DNA from: an uncultured Collinsella sp.
GTDB lineage: Bacteria > Actinomycetota > Coriobacteriia > Coriobacteriales > Coriobacteriaceae
NCBI GenBank assembly: GCA_958407085.1
Contig: CATYHY010000043.1
Coordinates: forward strand, 1-9,592
DNA length: 9,592 nucleotides
Reading direction: 5' to 3'
Notes under the pieces: model-generated
What the model was told of the DNA's origin: nothing
What the model saw: the letters and a program-made list of their open reading frames with translations, nothing else
Database searches by the model: none
Shown here: piece after piece, positions 1-6,617 of the stretch
Numbering within the stretch: position 1 is the stretch's first letter
Layout: each line of letters opens with the position of its first letter
Made by a program: the position numbers and the translations under genes

Positions 1-647
1 CCGTCCTTTCGGCCGACATGGCCAACCTCAAGGGCGAGCTCGACAAGATCGCCGGCGCCGACTACGTGCACTTTGACGTTATGGACGGTCATTTTACCGG
101 CAACCTCACCTTTGGCGTCGATATCCTCAAGGCCGTCAAGCGCTCCACCGACGTGCCGGTTGACGCGCACCTGATGGTGTCGAACCCCGACGAGACCGCC
201 GATTGGTACGCCGATGCCGGTGCCGATATGATCACCGTGCACTACGAGGCCTCCACGCACCTGCACCGCACGCTCACGCATCTGCAGCAGCGCGGCGTCA
301 AGGCCGGTGTTGTGCTCAACCCCGCCACGCCCGTCTGCGTGCTCGAAAGCATCATCGACGTTGTCGACATGGTGCTGCTCATGAGCGTGAACCCCGGCTT
401 TGGCGGCCAGAGCTTTATCCCCGGTACCATCGCCAAACTGCACGAGCTCAAGGCCATGTGCGAGCGTCACGGCGTTTCGCCCCTCATCGAGGTCGATGGC
501 GGTATTTCTTCCAAGAACATCGCCGAGGTCGTTAAGGCCGGAGCCAACGTGCTTGTGGCCGGTTCTGCCGTATTTAAGTCCGAAGATCCCGCTGCCGAGG
601 TTGCGCTGCTGCAGAAGCTGGGCAACGAGGCCGCACAGGAGGCATAA
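1..647 (+). CDS. rpe: Ribulose-phosphate 3-epimerase, 5' end cut by window edge
   Basis: This enzyme interconverts D-ribulose 5-phosphate and D-xylulose 5-phosphate in the cytosolic pentose phosphate pathway. The gene runs off the left edge: the reading frame is open from base 3 and gives VLSAD before the first visible Met (base 18), matching the usual SILSAD start of the family, so that Met is internal. About 214 residues are visible, and probably fewer than ten are missing. Visible family motifs are HFDVMDGHF (metal and catalytic Asp), DAHLMV (metal His), MSVNPGFGGQSF (phosphate-binding loop) and EVDGGI (second catalytic Asp), followed by AGSAVF. All key residues look intact. The stop lies 6 nt before the next gene, whose ribosome binding site (AGGAGG, 637-642) sits inside the end of this gene, which argues for one operon. 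Confidence 0.96.
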   Translation, partial: VLSADMANLKGELDKIAGADYVHFDVMDGHFTGNLTFGVDILKAVKRSTDVPVDAHLMVSNPDETADWYADAGADMITVHYEASTHLHRTLTHLQQRGVKAGVVLNPATPVCVLESIIDVVDMVLLMSVNPGFGGQSFIPGTIAKLHELKAMCERHGVSPLIEVDGGISSKNIAEVVKAGANVLVAGSAVFKSEDPAAEVALLQKLGNEAAQEA

Positions 648-653
648 ACCCTT

Positions 654-1832
654 ATGACCGCAGGTCAAAACCGCATACCCGCGAATCTTGACTATGCCGC
701 CTCGACGCCCATGCGCGCCGAGGCGCTCCTTGCGCAGCGCGAGTACGACGACAACGAGCTTGCCGGCGTTAACCCCAACTCGCTGCATTCGCTCGGCCGC
801 AAGGCCGCTGCGCGCCTAGAAGTGGCGCGTCGCGAGATTGCCCGTAGCTTTGGCGCACGCGTTCGCCCGTCCGAGATCATTTTGACCAACGGCGGCACCG
901 AGGCAAACCAGCTGGCGCTCCTCGGACTTGCCGAGGGCGCTCGTCAGCGCGATCGTAAGCGCGACCGCGTAATCGTGTCGGCGATCGAGCACGATTCGAT
1001 CCTAGACAACCTTCCGCTGCTGCGAGCCGCGGGCTTTACCGTCGACCTGGTACAGCCCTGCCGTGCGGGCTACATTGAGCCCGCTGTGTTGAGCGACTTG
1101 TTAGGCGACGACGTGGCGCTCGTGAGCATTATGGTCGCCAATAACGAGACCGGTGTGGTACAGCCCATCCGCGAGCTTGCCGCCGCCGCGCACGCCGCGG
1201 GCGCCCTGTTCCATACTGACGCCATCCAGGGCTATCTGCATATCCCGCTCGATGTGCACGAGCTGGGCGTTGACGCCATGACCGTAGCCGCGCACAAGAT
1301 TGGCGGCCCCGTGGCCTCCGGCGCGCTCTACCTTAAGAACCGCACGCCCTTGCGCCCCCGCATCTTCGGCGGCGGACAGGAGGCCGGCCGTCGCGCCGGC
1401 ACGCAGGACCTGCGCACGCAGCTGGCTTTTGCCGCTGCCGCCTCCGCGTTGCTGCCGAATGTTGCCCAGGAGCGCGCGGCGCTGCAGACTTTGTCCGACA
1501 AGCTCTACGCCACGCTCACGGCCCATCCGCGTATTCATGCCACGATGGGCGACTACGCGCAGGCCAATCGCCTGCCCGGCATGGTTTCGATCTACGTTGA
1601 CGGCATGGACTCCGAGGAGCTCATCATTAAGCTTGACGCCGCCGGCTTTGAGGTGTCGGCCGGCTCTGCCTGCTCGAGCGGCAGCATGGACCCGAGCCAT
1701 GTGCTCAGCGCCATGGGTATTGGCCGCGAGCAGGCTCTCGGCGCCCTTCGCATCTCGTTCGATGACCGCGTGAATCCGGGCGATCTGGACGAGTTCGCCC
1801 AGACGCTGCTCTCGATCGTGGGTGCCGCATGA
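654..1832 (+). CDS. Cysteine desulfurase, IscS/NifS class (PLP-dependent)
   Basis: The 392-aa protein belongs to the aminotransferase class V fold. These enzymes take sulfur from L-cysteine as an enzyme-bound persulfide for Fe-S clusters or tRNA thiolation. The PLP lysine is Lys215 in VAAHKIGGP. The persulfide cysteine is Cys340 in SAGSACSSG, the short-loop form typical of the IscS/NifS group. Other cofactor residues are His113 (IEHDS), Asn164 (NNETG), Asp189 and Gln192 (HTDAIQG). GGGQEAGRRAGT (239-250) is the conserved PLP-phosphate and substrate region. Length is normal. The ATG has AGGAGG 11 nt upstream. No iscU or mnmA lies in the window, so the sulfur acceptor cannot be named; hence no gene symbol. 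The stop overlaps the next start by 4 nt (ATGA), so the two are probably translated together. Confidence 0.93.
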   Translation: MTAGQNRIPANLDYAASTPMRAEALLAQREYDDNELAGVNPNSLHSLGRKAAARLEVARREIARSFGARVRPSEIILTNGGTEANQLALLGLAEGARQRDRKRDRVIVSAIEHDSILDNLPLLRAAGFTVDLVQPCRAGYIEPAVLSDLLGDDVALVSIMVANNETGVVQPIRELAAAAHAAGALFHTDAIQGYLHIPLDVHELGVDAMTVAAHKIGGPVASGALYLKNRTPLRPRIFGGGQEAGRRAGTQDLRTQLAFAAAASALLPNVAQERAALQTLSDKLYATLTAHPRIHATMGDYAQANRLPGMVSIYVDGMDSEELIIKLDAAGFEVSAGSACSSGSMDPSHVLSAMGIGREQALGALRISFDDRVNPGDLDEFAQTLLSIVGAA

Positions 1833-2638
1833 TCGTCGCCGAGCTTGAGCGCGCGCTGCTGGCACGCTATCCCAAAGCGGACGCCGAGGGCTGGGATCAC
1901 GTAGGACTCTCCGTTGGCGATCCGGCCGCGGAGATCACCGGCGTTGCCTGCGCACTCGATGCGACCGAGGCTAATGTTCGCCGCGCCCAAGAAGCCGGCG
2001 CCAACGTGCTGCTGACGCATCATCCCATATACATCAAGGCACCCGAGGCCTTTTGCCCGGCGGATGCCACACGACCCCAGTGCAGCGCGGCCCTCTACGA
2101 AGCTGCCCGCTGCGGGGTGAGCATTATCTCGCTCCACACCAACCTGGACCGCTCGCAAGAAGCCCGCATCTGCCTGAGCGAGCTGCTGGGTGCCGCACCC
2201 GTGAGCTCACTGGAGCACGTGGACGACCCCGAGACCACCGGCCTGGGCGCGCTTGCAACGCTCAACGACCCGTGCACGCTGCGCGATCTTGCCACCCGTG
2301 CTGCCACGGCCTTCGGCAGCGACCCGCGTGCGTGGGGCGAAGCCGAGCACGCATGCCGTACCGTCGCTATTTTAGGCGGCTCCCTGGGCGACTTTGGAGA
2401 GCTCGCCATCGCCGCGGGCGCAGATGTCATCGTAACCGGCGAGGCGGGCTACCACGTGGCGCAAGACCTTGCCTTGCGCGGGCTGCCGGTGATCTTGCTC
2501 GGCCACGACCGCTCTGAGGAGCCGTTCGTTGATATATTGATGAACTCTGCAGTTGACGCCGGGGTCAACCCCCGTCATGCGATTAAAATACTGAACCCTT
2601 GCCAATGGTGGACTGTGACAAAAGGAGAGAACTTATGA
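1829..2638 (+). CDS. Nif3-like dinuclear metal center hexameric protein (YbgI/YqfO family)
   Basis: This 269-aa protein belongs to the Nif3/YbgI family, often labelled GTP cyclohydrolase 1 type 2 by homology. These are cytosolic ring-shaped assemblies with a two-metal site; their physiological reaction is unsettled. Visible features are GWDHVGLSVGD (21-31, the family's DNVGLQVG), THHP with metal ligands His64 and His65, HTNLDRS with Asp107, GGSLGDF (183-189), TGEAGYH (203-209) and LLGHDRSEE with His226 and Glu230. The five usual metal ligands are therefore present. Length fits the short form without the inserted PII-like domain of YqfO. The start overlaps the desulfurase stop as ATGA, and the end overlaps the next gene in the same way. 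Many genomes pair this family with the zinc-ribbon protein encoded next. Confidence 0.92.
   Translation: MIVAELERALLARYPKADAEGWDHVGLSVGDPAAEITGVACALDATEANVRRAQEAGANVLLTHHPIYIKAPEAFCPADATRPQCSAALYEAARCGVSIISLHTNLDRSQEARICLSELLGAAPVSSLEHVDDPETTGLGALATLNDPCTLRDLATRAATAFGSDPRAWGEAEHACRTVAILGGSLGDFGELAIAAGADVIVTGEAGYHVAQDLALRGLPVILLGHDRSEEPFVDILMNSAVDAGVNPRHAIKILNPCQWWTVTKGENL
2620..2628 (+). promoter_or_regulatory. Ribosome binding site deciding the start of the zinc-ribbon gene
   Basis: The stretch AAAAGGAGA ends 6 nt before ATG 2635. The frame is open further up, to an ATG at 2599, but that would add 12 residues (MPMVDCDKRREL) with no Shine-Dalgarno sequence and would overlap the Nif3 gene by 40 nt. 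The family normally starts close to the first coiled-coil helix, which supports 2635. Confidence 0.8.
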
Positions 2639-3354
2639 GCGCCGGCGCTACGCTACTCAAGCTGCAACAGATCGATTTGGAGCTCGCCCGCAACAAGAGC
2701 GAACTTGCCAATATGCCGGAGCTCAAGGAGCTCGCTTCCAAGCGCAAGACCTATGTAAAGCTTAAGTCCGAGATGACCAAGCTCTATGCTCAGCGCAAGG
2801 ACCTGGACATTGAGCTCGACGACCTCAACACCACCGAGATCCAGACCAATAACGCCATCGAGGCAGCCAAGAAGCGCCATGTCGACGGTTCCGATTACCG
2901 CGAGGTGCAGGACCTGGAAAACGAGCTCGCCACCCTGGCCAAGCGCCTGGACAAGATCGAGCACACCCGCAAGGACGTCGTCATCGCCCACAAGGAGGCA
3001 CTCGACCGCGAGACTCGCGCACAGGCCATCATCGCCAAATTCGAGGAGGGCGTGAAGGCCGATACCAAGGCCGCTCGTGCCAAGGCCACCGACCTCCAAG
3101 CTCAAATTGACGCCGCCACCAAAGAGCGCACTGCGCTGGCCGCCACGCTGCCGACCGACGTGCTCACCGATTACGAGCGTCTGCTCAAGCAGTTCCGTGG
3201 CCTGGCCGTCGAGACCATCAAGGGCAACATCCCCACAGTCTGCCACACCGCGCTGCAGGCGTCGTCCATGAGCGACCTCAACCATGACGGTAGTGAGATT
3301 ACGCACTGCCCGTACTGCCACCGCCTGCTCGTGCTCCCCAGCAAGGAAGCCTAA
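2635..3354 (+). CDS. Coiled-coil protein with C-terminal zinc ribbon (DUF164/CdsZ-like)
   Basis: The 239-aa protein has the layout of the C4-type zinc-ribbon family (zf-RING_7/DUF164): a long charged antiparallel coiled coil (about residues 5-170), then a small C-terminal metal-binding knuckle. It contains the typical GSDYREVQDLENEL turn between the helices (85-98). Proteins of this family are thought to bind nucleic acid or chaperone partners; no reaction is known. The knuckle is degenerate. The second pair is intact (CPYC, Cys225 and Cys228), but the first pair keeps only Cys203 of the usual CxxC, with Pro at position 200; His204 or His229 could substitute as ligand. The gene starts within the Nif3 stop (ATGA) and ends 2 nt before coaBC, whose ribosome binding site it contains. 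Confidence 0.87.
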   Translation: MSAGATLLKLQQIDLELARNKSELANMPELKELASKRKTYVKLKSEMTKLYAQRKDLDIELDDLNTTEIQTNNAIEAAKKRHVDGSDYREVQDLENELATLAKRLDKIEHTRKDVVIAHKEALDRETRAQAIIAKFEEGVKADTKAARAKATDLQAQIDAATKERTALAATLPTDVLTDYERLLKQFRGLAVETIKGNIPTVCHTALQASSMSDLNHDGSEITHCPYCHRLLVLPSKEA

Positions 3355-3356
3355 CG

Positions 3357-4571
3357 ATGACGGCGGCACCCAACAATTCAATGCAACTTGAGGGAAAAAC
3401 GATCCTGCTGGGCATTACCGGCGGGATCGCCGCCTATAAGTCGTGCAATATCGTGCGCTTGCTGCAAAAGCGCGGCGCGCGCGTCAAGGTCGTTATGAGC
3501 GAGCATGCCACCGAGTTTGTGGGTCCGCTCACCTTCCGTGCGCTCACCAACGAGCCGGTCGCCGTAGGCCTGTTCGACGACCCCTCCGACCCCATCCACC
3601 ACATTTCGCTGGCGCAGGAGCCCGATCTGGTGGTCGTGGCGCCTGCGACGGCCAATATCATCGCCAAGATGGCCAACGGAATCGCCGACGACCTCATCTC
3701 CACCACCCTGCTTGCCACACCGCGACCCATCGTGATCGCGCCCGCCATGAACAGCGGCATGTGGAATGCGCCGGCGACGCAGGCCAACATGGCCACGCTG
3801 CGCGACCGTGGCGTCCATGTGGTGGGACCCGGCAGCGGCTACCTTGCCTGCGGTGACGTGGACACGGGACGCATGAGCGAGCCCGAGGACATCGTCGAGG
3901 CCATCTGCGAAGTGCTCAACCCGGTACCCCAGGACCTAGCAGGCAAAAGCATCGTCATTACCGCCGGCCCCACGCACGAGCCGATCGACCCCGTGCGTTT
4001 CATTGGAAACCGGTCGTCGGGCAAGATGGGTATCGCTCTGGCGGGGGAGGCCGCACGCCGCGGTGCCGCCGTCACGCTCGTGTTGGGGCCGACATCGCTC
4101 GACATTCCCCGCGGTGTGAATTGCGTGCGCGTTCAGACCGCCGCAGAAATGCTCCGGGCAGCGCTGAGCGCCTTCCAGACGGCCGACGCGGCCATTTGTG
4201 CGGCCGCCGTCGCCGACTACACGCCCGCGGCCCCTGCCGACCATAAGCTCAAAAAGGCCAACGAGCGCCTGGATCGCATCGATCTCGTCGAGACCGTTGA
4301 CATCCTGGCCGAGCTCTCACGCCAAAAGGGCGATCGCCGCGTGATCGGCTTTGCCGCCGAGACCGATAACGTCGTCGAGTACGCGCAGCGAAAGCGCGCC
4401 CGCAAAGGTTGCGATGCCATTATCGCCAACGATGTCTCGCGCGCCGATTCGGGCTTTGGAACCGATACCAACAAGGCCTGGATCGTGAGCACAACGGGCA
4501 CGCAAGAACTTCCCGTGCTAACAAAACCCCAGCTCGCAGATACAATTTTGGACTTGCTTCAAAAAATGTAA
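3357..4571 (+). CDS. coaBC: Bifunctional phosphopantothenoylcysteine decarboxylase / phosphopantothenate-cysteine ligase
   Basis: The 404-aa protein carries two consecutive steps of coenzyme A synthesis. The N-terminal CoaC flavoprotein (about 12-185) has the FMN motif GITGGIAAYK, the catalytic His82 in HHIS, PATANIIAKMANGIADD, the substrate clamp PAMNSGMW and the active-site Cys165 in LACGDVDTGRM. The C-terminal CoaB ligase (about 195-404) opens with ITAGPTHEPIDPVRFIGN and NRSSGKMG (Asn218), and carries the CTP-site lysines KLKK (297-300) and GFAAET. All key residues are present and the length is typical. ATG 3357 is preferred because AAGGAAG lies 7 nt before it; a later in-frame ATG at 3381 is possible. 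It is the last gene of the operon. No terminator follows; a tRNA promoter begins 8 nt after the stop. Confidence 0.97.
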   Translation: MTAAPNNSMQLEGKTILLGITGGIAAYKSCNIVRLLQKRGARVKVVMSEHATEFVGPLTFRALTNEPVAVGLFDDPSDPIHHISLAQEPDLVVVAPATANIIAKMANGIADDLISTTLLATPRPIVIAPAMNSGMWNAPATQANMATLRDRGVHVVGPGSGYLACGDVDTGRMSEPEDIVEAICEVLNPVPQDLAGKSIVITAGPTHEPIDPVRFIGNRSSGKMGIALAGEAARRGAAVTLVLGPTSLDIPRGVNCVRVQTAAEMLRAALSAFQTADAAICAAAVADYTPAAPADHKLKKANERLDRIDLVETVDILAELSRQKGDRRVIGFAAETDNVVEYAQRKRARKGCDAIIANDVSRADSGFGTDTNKAWIVSTTGTQELPVLTKPQLADTILDLLQKM

Positions 4572-4579
4572 AAAAGTTC

Positions 4580-4609
4580 TTGCACAAGGGCAAAGTTTCG
4601 GGTTAATAT
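4580..4609 (+). promoter_or_regulatory. Probable sigma-70-type promoter of tRNA-Pro
   Basis: TTGCAC (4580-4585) matches the -35 consensus at four of six positions. It is followed after 17 to 18 nt by TTAATA/TAATAT (4603-4609). The predicted start point near 4616 would give a short 5' leader of about 35 nt before the mature tRNA at 4652. The site is sequence-based only. Confidence 0.65.
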
Positions 4610-4651
4610 ACTCCCTGTTGCGAGCGAGAGCAGAGCAACAAACAAAAGCTT

Positions 4652-4728
<77 letters not shown>

Positions 4729-4737
4729 GAAGTTTGC

Positions 4738-4767
4738 AGGTCAGGCACCTAGTGCCTGACCTTTTTT
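4738..4767 (+). terminator. Rho-independent terminator after tRNA-Pro
   Basis: AGGTCAGGCAC (4738-4748) and GTGCCTGACCT (4752-4762) form an 11-bp perfect stem with a 3-nt loop (CTA), followed directly by six T residues (4762-4767). It begins 10 nt after the tRNA. As no terminator is seen after coaBC, it may also end readthrough transcripts of the upstream operon. Confidence 0.93.
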
Positions 4768-4780
4768 GTTTAATAATCAA

Positions 4781-4802
4781 TTGCTTAATTTTGATTAAGC
4801 AA
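4781..4802. repeat. AT-rich inverted repeat downstream of the terminator
   Basis: TTGCTTAAT (4781-4789) and ATTAAGCAA (4794-4802) form a 9-bp perfect stem with a TTTG loop, 14 nt after the T-tract. It is too AT-rich to be a strong terminator. It could be a protein-binding palindrome or the edge of inserted DNA; nothing in the sequence decides this. Confidence 0.45.
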
Positions 4803-5189
4803 CAGGATGTCGAAAATCTACCTGCGCGATAATCGCCTTTTGCGGCTACTTGTGTGTTATGCAGGTACATGAGCCGAGCTATTAACGCGATATGAGTTTA
4901 CATATGCGTAGCTGGTACACGCCGAGAACGGGCGGCATTTATCGCGGCGATTCACACAGATATAACGACTGTAACGAACAAGCGTGTCGCTGTATTTATT
5001 CCAGTGGTTCACTTGATCGGTGGACAAGTTGGCTGTTGCAACGAAACGCCAAGCAGGATGGGCTCCATACGAGGATGCCGCAGCGGTAATGGCGGGAGAG
5101 TTCGGCTGGCGCTCTGAGAGCCGCTGTGTGACCCCATTTCTACTCAAACCGATAACTATGCCTCAAGACGAGAATCGTTCGTTTGGTTG
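4803..5189. other. Stretch of about 390 nt with no convincing gene
   Basis: Short frames exist on both strands, but none has a Shine-Dalgarno site, a recognisable motif or a natural start. The most protein-like stretch is plus frame 5017-5190, which reads GWAPYEDAAAVMAGEFGW in the middle. It has an in-frame stop just upstream (TGA 5014-5016) and runs into the terminator hairpin at 5193. It may be a decayed gene remnant. No RNA gene was recognised. Confidence 0.5.
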
Positions 5190-5192
5190 CCA

Positions 5193-5230
5193 AATGAAAA
5201 GCCCGCGCAGAATCGCACGGGCTTTTCATT
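5193..5230 (-). terminator. Bidirectional rho-independent terminator
   Basis: AATGAAAAGCCCG (5193-5205) pairs with CGGGCTTTTCATT (5218-5230), giving a 13-bp perfect stem with a 12-nt loop. A-rich and T-rich arms let it work in either direction. On the minus strand it lies about 15 nt after the stop of the DUF6273-like gene and is its natural terminator. Confidence 0.85.
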
Positions 5231-5244
5231 GGTTGCAGATGAGG

Positions 5245-5814
5245 CTAAAAGCAGAAGGCGGGGAACACGCAGTAGATGTTCGTCGCGCTGTAGTAGTCAT
5301 AGCTGCCGTTGCTGTGGACACAGCGGAAGGACGCGAAGTTGCTCGGATGCACGGAGCGAGTCCAGTGATAGCTGCTCGACGAAGCACTGGAATAGTTCGA
5401 CGTTGTCACGCCCTTGGATTTGTAGTACTCGTACTGGGCGCCGTCAGACTGGAGGTCACCGTAGACTTCAGTCATCGAGAGCAGGAAGACCTTGTCAGTC
5501 GTGGCCGAGGGGGTGCCTGCCTTGCCGCCGCCCAGGTTGTCGGTCATCTTCGTGACGGACTTCACCTTGGACTGGAGTTCGCAAGGCAAAAGCGACCAGA
5601 GGTCGCCGGTATTGAGGCGGCCGCGGAGTTCGGACTTCTCCCAGCCGCCGGCGTGCGTGTTCGTGGCGTTTATTCTCTGTAGGGCCAGGGCATTGTTGGT
5701 CGCCTCGAACGTAAGCCCCGCCTTGCCTGAGCCATCAGCAAAAATTAAGATAAGACCGTGTATGACCAATATGAACTTGAGCATATTCCGTCCGTATTCA
5801 TACTGGATGATCAA
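5245..5814 (-). pseudogene. C-terminal DUF6273-like domain, 5'-truncated
   Basis: Reading leftward, the frame gives a C-terminal domain of about 165 residues from ADGSGKAGLTFEATN to VFPAFCF. It contains INATNTHAGGWEKSELR, VTKMTDN, GTPSATTDKVFLLSMTEVYG and YHWTRSVHPS. This is the pattern of DUF6273-type domains at the end of large exported proteins of Collinsella-like bacteria, with an ending like C-type-lectin-fold domains. The family assignment is from memory of its motifs. Homology stops near base 5745; beyond that the frame runs antisense through a thioredoxin-like fragment, so the original front of the gene is missing. The frame opens at TTG 5814 without a ribosome binding site. An ATG at 5784 would start MLKFILVIHGLILIFADG, a hydrophobic, signal-like stretch that arose by chance at the junction. 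It is either a dead fragment or a neo-gene of 179 aa. Confidence 0.72.
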
Positions 5815-5919
5815 GGAAACATCATCGGCTTATCCGAAGGAGAGGAAGAACCCCTTGCCTTATTAAAGAAATACGCCAAATACAACGGATATAAAGCGGA
5901 AGGAGGCGACATCAAGTAA
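5749..5919 (+). pseudogene. Thioredoxin-like protein, C-terminal fragment
   Basis: From the in-frame TAA at 5746-5748 the frame reads DKTVYDQYELEHIPSVFILD, then DQGNIIG and a Lys/Glu-rich tail ending KAEGGDIK. The motif Y-x-L-x-x-IPSVFILDDQGNIIG corresponds to the cis-proline (IP) segment and last strands of thioredoxin/TlpA-like folds, where IPTxFLID-x-DGxI is typical. The CxxC half of the domain is absent, so the gene lost its front at the junction near 5745-5750. A GTG at 5758 could start a 53-aa peptide but has no Shine-Dalgarno site. The stop lies 29 nt before the secreted-protein gene on the same strand, so the complete ancestor was probably the first gene of that operon. Residues and frame were read directly; the family call rests on the short motif. 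Confidence 0.6.
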
Positions 5920-5948
5920 CTATCAAAGGCCAGATTAAGGAGCCAGCC

Positions 5949-6353
5949 ATGAAGAAATGCCTGCCCTCCATCGTCTCAGCAGCTCTTTGCCTCTCCTTTG
6001 TCATGACACCATTTGTGCCCGTTGCGGCAGCCTATGCCGACGAGGGGTCTCCCGCCGAGAGCAGCGAGATCTACGTCCGAGACAACTACGACGAAAAATA
6101 CGATATATCCCTTTTTGAGCGCGGACGCTGCACGGATTCATATTCCAAGGCGTGGTGCGATTCTCACGGATTTGCAAATAACCGCACCGTCCCTCACAAG
6201 GTCAAGCTGAACGCAAAGGAGGAGGCTTGCCTGCGCGATCCCTACCTTGCTGGCACCGCTGAAGTTATCGCCGGTCTCGTGACAACCGGTCCTGGCGGCG
6301 ACTTGTTTGCAACCGCAATGAGATCGTACCGACTTTTCACTTGCATGTTCTGA
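5949..6353 (+). CDS. Secreted small protein with four mature cysteines, unknown function
   Basis: The 134-aa protein has a clear Sec signal peptide: Lys2-Lys3, a hydrophobic core of about residues 5-28, and a likely signal-peptidase site at AYA-DEG after Ala30. The mature part of about 104 residues is acidic at first, then basic and Gly/Ala-rich. It has exactly four cysteines (Cys61, Cys70, Cys94, Cys132), the last three residues from the C terminus, which suggests two disulfide bonds outside the cell. TAAGGAG (5936-5942) lies 6 nt before the ATG, a strong start. The gene sits between a thioredoxin-like remnant and a small membrane protein, 12 nt before the latter. I recognise no family. The context would suit an exported bacteriocin-like toxin or other disulfide-bonded effector, but no toxin motif is seen. 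No promoter was found; the original one may have been lost with the upstream gene. Confidence 0.82.
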   Translation: MKKCLPSIVSAALCLSFVMTPFVPVAAAYADEGSPAESSEIYVRDNYDEKYDISLFERGRCTDSYSKAWCDSHGFANNRTVPHKVKLNAKEEACLRDPYLAGTAEVIAGLVTTGPGGDLFATAMRSYRLFTCMF

Positions 6354-6365
6354 AAGGAAGTTGCC

Positions 6366-6605
6366 ATGTTGTCGCAAAATCAATCGAGATACTTGACCAC
6401 AATCGGCTTTGCCCTGCTTGCATTACTCTTTGCTAGCGACCTTTTGCTGAAACCGCCCAAGGAACTCGTTTTGCTTGCCATAGACTGCATTTCCGCCCTT
6501 TACTTTACGGCAACCCTTTTCGTCGGACTAAAGGAGAGGAAAAAAGGCGCAGTCGCCGCATCCGCCGTATGCCTGATCATAGCCATTGCCTCATTCTTTA
6601 TCTGA
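6366..6605 (+). CDS. Small three-helix membrane protein, unknown function
   Basis: The 79-aa protein is almost wholly hydrophobic. Three membrane segments can be drawn at about 9-27, 33-54 and 61-79, joined by short loops (KPPKE and KERKKG). The basic KERKKG loop should face the cytoplasm, placing the short N terminus in the cytoplasm and the C terminus outside. AAGGAAG (6355-6361) lies 4 nt before the ATG. The gene begins 12 nt after the secreted four-cysteine protein and is surely co-transcribed with it. A small membrane protein directly after an exported peptide gene is the usual place for immunity or export-helper proteins, but no similarity to a known immunity family is evident. Its end converges on the DnaQ-like remnant, 12 nt apart. 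Confidence 0.75.
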   Translation: MLSQNQSRYLTTIGFALLALLFASDLLLKPPKELVLLAIDCISALYFTATLFVGLKERKKGAVAASAVCLIIAIASFFI

Positions 6606-6617
6606 CACATTGGTGAT

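Noticed and set aside
1101..1865. Long minus-strand frame of 254 aa opposite the desulfurase
   Set aside because: It is a GC-rich shadow frame; the plus-strand desulfurase has full catalytic motifs.
2599..2634. Earlier ATG for the zinc-ribbon gene
   Set aside because: It has no ribosome binding site and a larger overlap with the Nif3 gene; ATG 2635 has a strong one.
5020..5682. Plus-strand frame of 220 aa
   Set aside because: Most of it is antisense to the DUF6273-like domain and it crosses the terminator at 5193-5230. Only its first part was kept as a weak remnant note.
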